Positions 25,502 to 32,920 of a stretch of 40,255 bases of DNA are shown piece by piece. How positions within the stretch are numbered: position 1 is the stretch's first letter; every line of letters starts with the position of its first letter. The notes beneath the pieces are model-generated. The model ran no database searches. It had not been told where the DNA came from and saw only the letters and a list, made by a program, of their open reading frames with translations. Source of the stretch: Prevotella sp. (lineage in GTDB: Bacteria > Bacteroidota > Bacteroidia > Bacteroidales > Bacteroidaceae); the NCBI GenBank assembly GCA_024692385.1, contig JAILMS010000061.1, positions 1 to 40,255 on the forward strand, read 5' to 3'. The position numbers and the translations under genes are program-made.

Positions 25502-26278
25502 TCACACCAGCTCCTGCGTCAGGATGCTCTCCAGCTTCTCTGCCGACAGGCGCAGCTGGAACTCGCTGCGGATAGCCACTGATATGCTACCCGTTTCCTC
25601 ACTGACCACGATGGTGATACAGTCACTCTCATGCGTAATGCCGAGTGCCGCACGGTGGCGCAAACCCAACTCCTTAGGAATGTCGAGACTATGACTGACA
25701 GGCAGAATACAGCCTGCAGCCTTGATGCGCTGAGCAGATATGATGACAGCACCGTCATGCAGTGGTGAGTTCTTAAAGAAGATGTTTTCTATCAGCTGTT
25801 GACTGATCTTGGCGTCAATCTGTTCGCCAGTAGCAACGATGTCGTCGAGAGGTGTGGCACGCTGGATAACGATGAGTGCGCCCACCTTTTTCTTGCTCAT
25901 CGACATACATGCCATCACGATAGGCATGATAATCTGCTTCAGCTGTTCAGGGTCCTGCTTCTTCTCTGGGTTAGCAAACAGGCGGCGCAGGGCACGTATG
26001 CGCTGATGGCCTCCCAGATTATAGAGGAACTTACGGATGTCTTCCTGGAATAGAATGATCAAACCGATAACACCCACCGACACCAGTTTGTCGAGAATGC
26101 TACCCAACAGCTTCATCTCCAGCACCTGCGAGACGACCAGCCAGAAGACAATGAACATCAGGATACCCATGAAGACGTTCAGCGAGCGCGACTCCTTCAT
26201 GAGGCGATAGACATAGAACAGCGTCAGGGCGACGAGCACGATGTCAATAATATCCTTTATTCCAAATTCGAAAAACAC
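25502..26278 (-). CDS. cdaA: diadenylate cyclase (CdaA type)
   Basis: Makes the second messenger c-di-AMP from two ATP; c-di-AMP controls osmotic and cell-wall homeostasis in many bacteria. Three hydrophobic segments fill about residues 8-80. The DisA_N catalytic domain follows, with the paired motifs LHDGAVII and RHRAALG needed for ATP binding. At 258 aa it matches CdaA. It follows folP on the same strand with 41 bp between, an arrangement I recall as common in Bacteroidetes. Confidence 0.93.
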   Translation of the reverse strand: MFFEFGIKDIIDIVLVALTLFYVYRLMKESRSLNVFMGILMFIVFWLVVSQVLEMKLLGSILDKLVSVGVIGLIILFQEDIRKFLYNLGGHQRIRALRRLFANPEKKQDPEQLKQIIMPIVMACMSMSKKKVGALIVIQRATPLDDIVATGEQIDAKISQQLIENIFFKNSPLHDGAVIISAQRIKAAGCILPVSHSLDIPKELGLRHRAALGITHESDCITIVVSEETGSISVAIRSEFQLRLSAEKLESILTQELV

Positions 26279-26319
26279 CTTGTATATCTTACTATTCGTT
26301 ATTCACTCTTCACTGTGTG

Positions 26320-27165
26320 CTACGATTTCATCGCAGCGCACATCTTCACCACCTCTACGGCCTCCTTCACATCGTGAACGCGCAGGATGTCGGCACCCTT
26401 CTGCAGTGAGATGGTGTTCAGCATTGTCGTTCCGTTCAGCGACTTCTCGGGTGTTGTTCCCAGCAGTCGGTAGATCATCGACTTGCGCGAGATACCTACC
26501 AACAGCGGTAGCTGCAACATCTGCATGCGCTCCAGCTCCTGCATCACGGCATAGTTCTGCTCTACCGTCTTACCAAAACCAAAGCCCGGGTCCAGGATGA
26601 TGTCTTTCTGTCCCATCGAGCGCAGCGTGTCTACTACCTCTGCACAGTCTATCAGCACCTCTTTCATCGTGCCTTTGCGCGACATATAGATATAAGGTAC
26701 CCCCAGACGGCTAACCATACGAAACATGGGGAGTTGACAGGTGATAGATGACAGTTCTCTCTTTGAGAGTGTGGCGTTGCGAGGACAGTTGACGGGACCT
26801 GCCACGTCATTGATGATATCGGCACCATACTCCTCGACGGTCATGCGGGCTACATCAGGGCGATAGGTGTCTATGGAGATAATGGCCTCGGGAGCCTCAC
26901 GTCTCACGATGCTCAAGGCAAAGCGCAGACGCTCCATCTCCTCCGCCTCTGTCGCTGGCTCGCTGTCAGGACGTGTCGAACAGGCACCCACATCAATGAT
27001 GGTAGCCCCTTCGTTCAGTATCTGGTGCGTGCGCTCGGCAATCTCCTGCTCCGTCTGCATTCTGCTACCTGCATAGAACGAGTCGGGCGTGGCATTCAGT
27101 ATGCCCATCACCTGCGGCATCTTCAACTCCAACAATTTCCCGTTGCAATTCAGCGTATATTCCAT
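26320..27165 (-). CDS. folP: dihydropteroate synthase with an in-frame repeat-encoded insertion
   Basis: Condenses p-aminobenzoate with pterin diphosphate in folate synthesis; the sulfonamide target. Motifs in order: MGILNATPDSF, the pterin loop DVGACSTRP, SIDT, IND, DPGFGFGKT, GISRKS and RVHD. The key residues of E. coli DHPS all have counterparts. Right after INDVAGP the protein has about 20 extra residues (NCPRNATLSKRELSSITCQL) encoded by a dispersed repeat module. Typical family members have a short GG..D..M.. loop there. Start 27165 (MEYTLNC, 281 aa) lies 10 bp after the -7 element, so the longer frame is rejected. Confidence 0.93.
   Translation of the reverse strand: MEYTLNCNGKLLELKMPQVMGILNATPDSFYAGSRMQTEQEIAERTHQILNEGATIIDVGACSTRPDSEPATEAEEMERLRFALSIVRREAPEAIISIDTYRPDVARMTVEEYGADIINDVAGPVNCPRNATLSKRELSSITCQLPMFRMVSRLGVPYIYMSRKGTMKEVLIDCAEVVDTLRSMGQKDIILDPGFGFGKTVEQNYAVMQELERMQMLQLPLLVGISRKSMIYRLLGTTPEKSLNGTTMLNTISLQKGADILRVHDVKEAVEVVKMCAAMKS
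26732..26793. repeat. repeat module inside folP
   Basis: Loose 7-mers AGTTGAC, AGGTGAT, AGATGAC, AGTTCTC (26732-26759) run into a 45-bp module (26749-26793). The reverse complement of that module is 43/45 identical to 29903-29947 in murF. It includes a CTCTC-AAA-GAGAG mini-hairpin. Confidence 0.8.
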
Positions 27166-27174
27166 ATCCGACTG

Positions 27175-27205
27175 CAAAGTTACGAAAAAACGAGAGAAGA
27201 ACAAA
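27175..27205 (-). promoter_or_regulatory. promoter of folP-cdaA
   Basis: Minus-strand TTTG (27205-27202), 19 bp, TAACTTTG (27182-27175). It places the transcript start a few bases before the ATG at 27165. Confidence 0.7.
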
Positions 27206-27260
27206 ACAAACTCGTTTGTTTTTTCTTCCGAGTGCTAAGTAAGTTCGCCATCTTCGATGG

Positions 27261-27268
27261 CAAAGATA
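27261..27268 (-). promoter_or_regulatory. possible second -7 element upstream of folP
   Basis: A perfect TATCTTTG on the minus strand about 96 bp upstream of the folP ATG, next to a GCCATC-TTC-GATGGC hairpin (27247-27261). No -33 match. Confidence 0.3.
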
Positions 27269-27368
27269 ATACTTTTTTCTGAAAACACGATGACTTTGCC
27301 ATTTTATTATATGATGAAAATCTTTTTAAAAAAATGTAAGAAAAAGACATTTTTAGATGAATCATGCT

Positions 27369-27376
27369 TATATTTG
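27369..27376 (+). promoter_or_regulatory. -7 element of the unknown envelope protein gene
   Basis: TATATTTG 15 bp upstream of the ATG at 27392. It lies inside the longer open frame from 27257 and so argues against that start. Confidence 0.45.
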
Positions 27377-27391
27377 CAGCAGGAAAAACAG

Positions 27392-28210
27392 ATGGATGTT
27401 ATGAATAGACTCTTTGCTTTACTCTTTTGTCTGGTAGGCAGCATGCTGATGTCTGTGCACATAGTGGCACAGACGGAGGGTGATGGTGGCAGACTGTCGG
27501 GGAAGGGAACAGACGTACCACCTGTTGACATCACAAAATCATTGCTGTTGGATTCTGTGCATCTACGCACAGAGATGATGCGTCCCAACGTGTCGATTCC
27601 TAAGGTGCCAACATTACAAAGCTATACCCAGCTGACCAAACAGGGTGGGGCGGGACTTGTATTATGGAGAGGAGCAAGTATGGGATTCTATGGAGCAACA
27701 GACATGAAGCCAGGACTAATGACAACAGAGACGGGTATGATGACGCTACATCAGGATATAGGACGATGGCACTTTACTGCATCTGGCACTGTCAACAAAT
27801 ACTGGATGCCTTGGCAGCACATGCTCTCTACACAGTATGGCTTTGGTGGTACGGTAGGCTATCAACTCTCTGATGCCATTACCCTGAATGCATTCGGCTA
27901 TTACTATGCCAATCAGCTGATGGTGGGGCCAGCCATGAGCCCCTATATGAATTCATCAACCTATGGAGGCTATGCTGACATTCGATTCAACAGAACCTTT
28001 GGTGCTAATATGGGTGTGCGCCGTTATGTCAACCCCATGACGGGTAAGTGGACCACAGAACCTATCGTCAATCCCTATATCAAGATTGGTGATAGTAAAC
28101 TTGAATTTCCCCTCGGAGGCATACTGAAAGCCCTGATTGGTGGCAATGAAGATGCTCCCCGTCAGTTCCGCCCACACCCCATGAGTCATCCAGAGGTAAG
28201 GAAGAGATAA
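27392..28210 (+). CDS. exported protein of unknown function, probably outer-membrane associated
   Basis: The function is not recognised. From MDVMNRLF (or MNRLF at 27401) it is about 272 aa. It has a signal peptide (LFALLFCLVGSMLMSVHIVAQ) and then an acidic, Gly/Pro-rich segment. Many short alternating hydrophobic strands with aromatic ends follow (YGFGGTVGYQL, LNAFGYYYANQLM, YGGYADIRFNRTFG), suggesting a small beta-barrel. Similar sequences occur as hypothetical proteins in Bacteroides (recalled). The tail is Pro/His-rich. It stands alone on the plus strand, divergent from folP, with gene debris downstream. Confidence 0.65.
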   Translation: MDVMNRLFALLFCLVGSMLMSVHIVAQTEGDGGRLSGKGTDVPPVDITKSLLLDSVHLRTEMMRPNVSIPKVPTLQSYTQLTKQGGAGLVLWRGASMGFYGATDMKPGLMTTETGMMTLHQDIGRWHFTASGTVNKYWMPWQHMLSTQYGFGGTVGYQLSDAITLNAFGYYYANQLMVGPAMSPYMNSSTYGGYADIRFNRTFGANMGVRRYVNPMTGKWTTEPIVNPYIKIGDSKLEFPLGGILKALIGGNEDAPRQFRPHPMSHPEVRKR

Positions 28211-28245
28211 TCATGCAGACAACTGATAATAAGGACTTCCACCAC

Positions 28246-28323
28246 ATGGGAAGGCGAAATATGCGCAAGGACTACAGCCTGCCTGGAGTTTACCATGTGA
28301 CCATCAGCACGAATCATGACCTG
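28246..28323 (+). pseudogene. 5' fragment of a RayT-like (Y1/HUH) transposase gene
   Basis: The frame starting near 28246 reads MGRRNMRKDYSLPGVYHVTI, like the N-terminus of REP-associated tyrosine transposases (RR...DYS.PG.Y.VTI.T). The similarity ends at about 28320. The HUH histidines and catalytic Tyr are absent. The frame then runs into unrelated codons to a stop at 28407. It is joined directly to the fragment that follows. The homology call rests on about 25 residues. Confidence 0.5.
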
Positions 28324-28556
28324 CTACCGCCCAGAGCGGAGAGGGTGACATCATTATCAACGAGGTGCCCTATACTGATGTATGGGCAGGAACCAGCCAA
28401 TCGGTAGAGATATTTACTACGGCTGTTGAGCCTGGAGACATCTCTATTCAGTTCAAGTCGACAGGCTCTACCATCTTGGCACTCCACCAGATGGTTATCG
28501 TAGAATCGCAAAAGGGCGTATACATCCAAGGAGGCCGCAAGGTAGCGGTGAAATAA
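28324..28556 (+). pseudogene. 3' fragment of a Prevotella secreted protein gene (VAVK tail)
   Basis: In a different frame from the transposase fragment, codons up to 28556 read ATAQSGEGDIIINEVP..., with a beta-sandwich-like segment and the tail GVYIQGGRKVAVK. Such tails end large secreted proteins in Prevotella. There is no start or signal peptide, and a TGA precedes it in frame. A second VAVK tail ends the fragment at 37.6 kb. Confidence 0.6.
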
Positions 28557-28587
28557 GGAATCCAAGCCACTAAGTGATTGGAAATAA

Positions 28588-28619
28588 TTTGGTGGTTTCA
28601 GAAGAAAGTATTATCTTTG
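28588..28619 (+). promoter_or_regulatory. promoter of murF
   Basis: TTTG (28588-28591), 20 bp, TATCTTTG (28612-28619). The ATG follows 31 bp later. Confidence 0.8.
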
Positions 28620-28650
28620 CGCCCCGAAGAACAAATAATCATTGAAGTGA

Positions 28651-30075
28651 ATGGATATCAAAGACCTCTATAAGCTGTACCAGCAGCATCCGTGTATCAC
28701 GACAGACTCGCGTAACTGTCCTGAGGGCAGTATCTTTCTGGCCCTGAAGGGCGAGTCGTTTAATGGCAACCAGTTTGCTCTCCAGGCACTGGAGAAAGGC
28801 TGTGCCTATGCTATTGTAGACGAAGAGTGTAGAACGGAGAATGTAGAGTTTGCTACCGCACAGCCATCAAGCGCAGCCCCTACATCGGTAGAAAACTCTA
28901 CACTCAACACTCTAAACTCTAAGCTAATCCTCGTAGAGGATTGCTTGCAGACCTTCAAGGACTTGGCCCGCGAGCATCGTCGCCAGTTTGATATTCCTGT
29001 AATCGGTATTACGGGTACCAATGGCAAGACGACTACCAAGGAGCTGATTCGTGCCGTGCTGTCAGAGTGCTATAGCGTGATGGCTACGGAGGGTAACTTC
29101 AACAACGACGTGGGTGTTCCTAAGACCTTGTTCCGCCTCAACGACGACCATGATATTGCCGTTGTGGAGATGGGTGCCTCACATCCTGGCGACATAAAGA
29201 CGCTGGTAGAGACTGCCGAGCCTACCTGTGGCCTCATCACCAATGTAGGTCGTGCCCACCTGCAGGGCTTCGGCTCTTTCGAGGGTGTCTGCAAGACCAA
29301 GGGCGAGCTGTATGATTTCTTCCGTGCTCACGAGTGCCCCGTCTTCGTCAATCGTGACAATGAGCACCTGATGAAGATGACGGAAGGGCTCAGCGATATC
29401 TACTACTACGGTCAGAGCGACAACAAGGATATCCTGATTCGTGGCGAGGTCGTCTCTTGCGCACCGTTCTTGAAATTCCGCTGGCGCGAGCAAGACCATG
29501 ACGCAGGCTATACCAGTGAGTGGATGGAGGTGCAGACCCACCTGATTGGCGCCTACAATCTCGACAACATGCTGGCAGCCATCACCATTGGCTATGTCAA
29601 CAATGTGCCCTTCGAGCAGATCAACCACGCCCTGGAGAACTATGTGCCTACTAACAACCGCTCACAGCTGACAGAGACCGCCACCAACCACCTCATCGTC
29701 GATGCCTATAATGCCAACCCCACCTCGATGGCTGCTGCTATCGACAACTTCAAGCGCATGGAGGTATCACCTAAGATGGCTATCCTGGGTAAGATGGGCG
29801 AGCTGGGCGACGTTAGTGCTGAAGAGCACCAGAAGGTTGTTGACATGCTGGCTACTGCCGGCTTCGACGAGGTATGGCTCGTAGGCGACGAATACAAAAC
29901 CTGTCAACTATCCTCGCAACGTCACACTCTCAAAGAGAGAACTGTCAACTGTCAACTCTTCCACGACGTGGAAGAAGTAAAGGCCGCCATTGCCAAGCAG
30001 CAACCGCAACACAAGTATATCTTGATAAAGGGTTCTAACAGCAACAAGCTCTTCCAATTGCCTGAACTGCTGTAG
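28651..30075 (+). CDS. murF: UDP-N-acetylmuramoyl-tripeptide--D-Ala-D-Ala ligase with two repeat-encoded insertions
   Basis: Adds D-Ala-D-Ala to the muropeptide precursor in the cytoplasm. The N-terminal substrate domain has TDSRNCPEGSIFLALKGESF. The ATP loop is GITGTNGKTTTKE, and NFNNDVGVPKTLF, EMGASHPGDI and VDAYNANPTSM mark the central and C-terminal domains. At 474 aa it is longer than usual for Bacteroidetes (about 430, recalled). Extra residues fall at two places: about 67-92 (FATAQPSSAAPTSVENSTLNT), between the N-terminal domain and ILVEDCLQTF, and about 418-437 (CQLSSQRHTLKERTVNCQLF), before DVEEV in the C-terminal domain. Both are encoded by repeat DNA. It has its own promoter. Confidence 0.94.
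   Translation: MDIKDLYKLYQQHPCITTDSRNCPEGSIFLALKGESFNGNQFALQALEKGCAYAIVDEECRTENVEFATAQPSSAAPTSVENSTLNTLNSKLILVEDCLQTFKDLAREHRRQFDIPVIGITGTNGKTTTKELIRAVLSECYSVMATEGNFNNDVGVPKTLFRLNDDHDIAVVEMGASHPGDIKTLVETAEPTCGLITNVGRAHLQGFGSFEGVCKTKGELYDFFRAHECPVFVNRDNEHLMKMTEGLSDIYYYGQSDNKDILIRGEVVSCAPFLKFRWREQDHDAGYTSEWMEVQTHLIGAYNLDNMLAAITIGYVNNVPFEQINHALENYVPTNNRSQLTETATNHLIVDAYNANPTSMAAAIDNFKRMEVSPKMAILGKMGELGDVSAEEHQKVVDMLATAGFDEVWLVGDEYKTCQLSSQRHTLKERTVNCQLFHDVEEVKAAIAKQQPQHKYILIKGSNSNKLFQLPELL
28842..28928. repeat. inverted repeat plus heptanucleotides inside murF (first insertion)
   Basis: A 17-bp inverted repeat (28842-28858 with 28886-28902, 16/17) flanks a 27-nt loop. It runs into heptamers AACTCTA, CACTCAA, CACTCTA, AACTCTA, AGCTAAT (28894-28928). 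Confidence 0.65.
29903..29961. repeat. repeat module inside murF (second insertion)
   Basis: Positions 29903-29947 are 43/45 identical to the module in folP. They are followed by heptamers ACTGTCA (29948) and ACTCTTC (29955). The module includes the CTCTC-AAA-GAGAG mini-hairpin. Confidence 0.8.
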
Positions 30076-30086
30076 CATCCTTAGTT

Positions 30087-30182
30087 AGAAATACAGCTAA
30101 TACACGCGCAAATCAGTTACTTTTGGAGTGCAAGAGTAACTATCTTGCATACTGTATTAGTTGTATTTCTTTCTGTATCAGC
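30087..30182. repeat. nested inverted repeats downstream of murF with GCTAATACA motifs
   Basis: An 18-bp outer repeat (30087-30104 with 30153-30170, 17/18, the mismatch being G-U) encloses a 7-bp inner one, AGTTACT (30115-30121) with AGTAACT (30135-30141). CTGTATTAGT (30152) and CTGTATCAGC (30173) are exactly 21 bp apart and are the reverse complement of the 21-bp array at 6.2 kb. It may form the murF transcript end, though no T-run follows directly. Confidence 0.6.
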
Positions 30183-30211
30183 TGTACTCGGAAGCCTCCC
30201 TTTATTGTTTT

Positions 30212-30310
30212 GGGGCGGATGGGACAGTTGGGACAGTTAAATTATAAAAGTCTACGCGTACGCGCGTGTGTACGCAAGAAATTTTAGAAAACGGGCGCCC
30301 CATCTGCCCC
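30212..30310. repeat. extragenic palindrome with a 24-nt alternating purine-pyrimidine tract
   Basis: Arms GGGGCGGATGGG (30212-30223) and CCCATCTGCCCC (30299-30310) pair with one G-U. Inside are two tandem GGGACAGTT (30221, 30230) and a perfectly alternating Y-R tract at 30253-30276 rich in CG/TG steps, able in principle to form Z-DNA. It lies between the convergent murF and beta-helix lipoprotein genes. It resembles a dispersed intergenic element of Prevotella (recalled, unchecked). Confidence 0.6.
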
Positions 30311-30358
30311 AGCGTCTTGGATTATCAGTATAAATGCGAAGCTAATTGAAAGGGTTTC

Positions 30359-31474
30359 TTAGAATACTACCTTTATTTCTTTTTTGTCGTAGCTGGTTTC
30401 AAAGGGGGTACCCACCACGGTGACCCACTCTGAGGGGACATCCGTATCTACCCCATTGTCGCAGGCTGAGCTCTTCTTGACCTTCGCATAGAAAGAACCG
30501 CCGCTAAGTATGATACCCTTGTCGCCCTTGACGGCCTTGGGCTTGCCTTCTTCATTGCTACCAGTGGTGATAGCGCTGAAAACGCCACCTTTGATATTTA
30601 CGATGTTTGCGCAGTTCAGTCCCTTGCCACCGTCGCCACTGCTGGTCATAGCCAGCGTACCGGCTGTCATGGTAAACGCGTCGTCACACTTGATGCAGGC
30701 AGCAGAACTATAGTCGCCCTCAGCCTCATCATAGACACAGTCGCCCGTGGTCTTGATGGTGATGTCGCCACGAGTGATGACGACCACCGAGTCACACTTG
30801 ATGCCACGCGCCGCGTCTGCCGTGACCTTGATATCCAGCGTACCGCCATTAATCCAGATGCCGTCGTTGACCTTAATGCCGTGGCCTGTGGATGACTGGG
30901 CTGTAATGACGGGCCAGCCCTCAACAACGATATAGTCGTCGCTGGCGATAGCATTCTTACAATTGCCCGTCACGTCAAGCTCACCGGCACCGCTGAAGAA
31001 TATCTGTCCTTCGCTGAAGAGTGCGCCCTTCTGCTGGTAGCTCTTCGTCTCGTCGTAGGCCGTACCGTCAACCAGCGTATTTTTTGTGCTACTGGCCACC
31101 TCCAGATAGAGCGCCTTGCCACACTGGTTATTGATGGCTGGTCCGTCAGGGTTGGTGATGGAGACACCATTCAGCTGGATGCCGTATTTCTTATCACGGA
31201 AGACGAGCAGTGAGCCGTCAGCCGTCGAACCGCTGAGCACCAACAGCAGCGAGTCGTTCTTACCGGTAGCATTGACCGTCACGTCAGCACCGTCCACGCT
31301 CACATAGCCCGAGTTATCGCCCGTCACCTTTACGCTGTTACCATTGTAAGAGATGTTGATGACGTGTGTCGGTATTGTATCTGTCCCATTTGTATAGGCG
31401 CTGAAATCCGTATCGTCGTTCTGACAGGCCACCATACAAGAGGCCACAGCCATCAAATAAAGAATCTTTTTCAT
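30359..31474 (-). CDS. Cthe_2159-type carbohydrate-binding beta-helix lipoprotein
   Basis: Surface or periplasmic lipoprotein (signal MKKILYLMAVASCMVAC) of 371 aa made of repeated right-handed beta-helix coils: GYVSVDGADVTVNATGK, GIWINGGTLDIKVTADAARG, and TMTAGTLAMTSSGDGGKG. This pattern, with the GIKCDS/GLNCAN Gly-Asn ladder, is that of the Cthe_2159 family, whose founder binds cellulose and polygalacturonate with calcium. It is the last gene of the VTC-DUF4956-DUF2490 operon (14-bp gap). Members of this family often sit beside VTC and DUF4956 genes, usually with CotH; no CotH is visible here. Confidence 0.82.
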   Translation of the reverse strand: MKKILYLMAVASCMVACQNDDTDFSAYTNGTDTIPTHVINISYNGNSVKVTGDNSGYVSVDGADVTVNATGKNDSLLLVLSGSTADGSLLVFRDKKYGIQLNGVSITNPDGPAINNQCGKALYLEVASSTKNTLVDGTAYDETKSYQQKGALFSEGQIFFSGAGELDVTGNCKNAIASDDYIVVEGWPVITAQSSTGHGIKVNDGIWINGGTLDIKVTADAARGIKCDSVVVITRGDITIKTTGDCVYDEAEGDYSSAACIKCDDAFTMTAGTLAMTSSGDGGKGLNCANIVNIKGGVFSAITTGSNEEGKPKAVKGDKGIILSGGSFYAKVKKSSACDNGVDTDVPSEWVTVVGTPFETSYDKKEIKVVF

Positions 31475-31488
31475 CTTGCCTTAAGATT

Positions 31489-32238
31489 TTAGAATTTGAA
31501 CTTATACCCTACTCCAATGTAGTGCATATCAGGATTGTAGTCGCCAGCAGCTACGTTGTGCATATTCTGGAAACGGTAATATACGTTGAGTGTATGCTGC
31601 TTGGCAAGGTTGATATTAGTACCTGCCGTATAGCGTATCTTCTCGACGGCCCATGAGTTGTAGAGCTCTACACTGATATAGGGCGTGAGCAGGGCATGCT
31701 TCTTGTCGTATTCCAGTTGCAGACGAGAGCGCAGCTGGTTCTTTCCTTTGCCGTTGCGCACCATGTCTTCCCACCAGTAGTTGTCAAAATCCCAACGCTC
31801 CACAGTCTTCTCAGGACGATAGGTGTACTGCCAGCGCTCGCGCAGCGAGACCTGCAGGTTCTTCGTCAGTTTATAACTGCCCGTCACTGAGGCATAGACA
31901 CGATGACGGATGCCCCAATAGGAGGGGCGCCAGTTGTTGTAACTGCCATCCGTCTTATAGCTGATGTCCTCGCGGAAGTTATCGTTAAGCAACAGATAGC
32001 CTGCAGCCACCTTCACACCCTTCATGGGCTTATACTCAGCGCCAAGGCCTATGCTCCAGCGGTCCATCGTCTTCAGGTTGTTACGACTACGCAGCTCAGC
32101 ATCCAGACCTATGCTGACTTTTTTGGAAATCTTCTTCTCAACACCCAGCTCCATCATCATGCCAGCCTCACTCTGAGCCATCAGAGGGAGCGTCATTGTC
32201 GATAGGGACAAGAGTGCAATGGTTCTAAATCTTTTCAT
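31489..32238 (-). CDS. DUF2490 outer-membrane beta-barrel protein
   Basis: A 249-aa exported protein (signal MKRFRTIALLSLSTMTLPLMAQ). It consists almost wholly of amphipathic beta-strands ending in aromatic residues (YKPMKGVKVAAGYLLL, LQVSLRERWQYTYRP, HTLNVYYRFQNMHN) and finishes in ...GVGYKFKF, the C-terminal Phe of outer-membrane barrels. It fits DUF2490. Its start overlaps the 3' end of the DUF4956 gene by 14 bp, so translation is coupled. The role is unknown; it could be the outer-membrane member of the operon's envelope system. Confidence 0.82.
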   Translation of the reverse strand: MKRFRTIALLSLSTMTLPLMAQSEAGMMMELGVEKKISKKVSIGLDAELRSRNNLKTMDRWSIGLGAEYKPMKGVKVAAGYLLLNDNFREDISYKTDGSYNNWRPSYWGIRHRVYASVTGSYKLTKNLQVSLRERWQYTYRPEKTVERWDFDNYWWEDMVRNGKGKNQLRSRLQLEYDKKHALLTPYISVELYNSWAVEKIRYTAGTNINLAKQHTLNVYYRFQNMHNVAAGDYNPDMHYIGVGYKFKF

Positions 32239-32899
32239 AGTCAGAGTTTTTGATTTTGAGCATGTTATCTAAGCCCTTGTCGTTTTTGTGGGCACCCGAC
32301 TCATAGTAGACGCGCAACATTACCATGTCGTGCAAGAAGTCGATGGCACCAACCTCCACGTTCAGAACCTTCAAGCCAGTGCGCTCGCTAAGGTCAGCAA
32401 TCAACTCAGACCTACGCTCAGGTTTAATCAGTTCGATACGGTCGTACTGCACCAGTTTCGAGGCATCCATCTTCAGGTGGCGCTCAAACACGACGATGAC
32501 GGCAATGGTAATCAGGTCAATCACGACGAGCTCGGGGATTGGTGTACCTACACCATCACCGCTCAGCGCGGTAGCCATGGAATGAACCACTGACAGGCAG
32601 ACCACTACAAACAGATAGGTCATCTCGCGTACAGGCATCGTATCGGTGCGATAGCGCATAATCGAGAAGATGCCGAAGAGGCCCAGACCGACACCCATCG
32701 TAGCCTTACCACGATCCATGCCCATCATCAGATAGACCAGGAAGTAGATAGCCACCGATATAATCATAAAGGTGAAGTAGAAGTCACGACGCTTACCTTT
32801 CTTAAAATAGAGGAAGTGTACGATGATCCAATTTACTAATAAGCAGATAGCAAATCTCACTAAGGCATCTCCGAAAGCGGAGGAAAAAAACTCTTGCAT
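32225..32899 (-). CDS. DUF4956 inner-membrane protein
   Basis: A 224-aa protein with about five hydrophobic segments (FAICLLVNWIIVHFLYF, FTFMIISVAIYFLVYLMMG, GVGLGLFGIFSIMRYRT, TYLFVVVCLSVVHSMA, VIDLITIAVIVVFE). A soluble C-terminal domain of about 80 residues follows. The LGLFGIFSIMRYRTD motif is the hallmark of DUF4956. It lies 21 bp after the VTC gene. In many genomes DUF4956 is next to a VTC-domain polymerase, so it is a candidate membrane partner or channel. That role is inference. Confidence 0.85.
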   Translation of the reverse strand: MQEFFSSAFGDALVRFAICLLVNWIIVHFLYFKKGKRRDFYFTFMIISVAIYFLVYLMMGMDRGKATMGVGLGLFGIFSIMRYRTDTMPVREMTYLFVVVCLSVVHSMATALSGDGVGTPIPELVVIDLITIAVIVVFERHLKMDASKLVQYDRIELIKPERRSELIADLSERTGLKVLNVEVGAIDFLHDMVMLRVYYESGAHKNDKGLDNMLKIKNSDYEKI

Positions 32900-32920
32900 A
32901 TTCAGTATTTTATTTTAGTG

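Noticed and set aside
27257..27391. N-terminal extension of the unknown envelope protein back to 27257
   Set aside because: It would place a charged, Lys-rich segment before the signal peptide and includes the probable -7 element at 27369.
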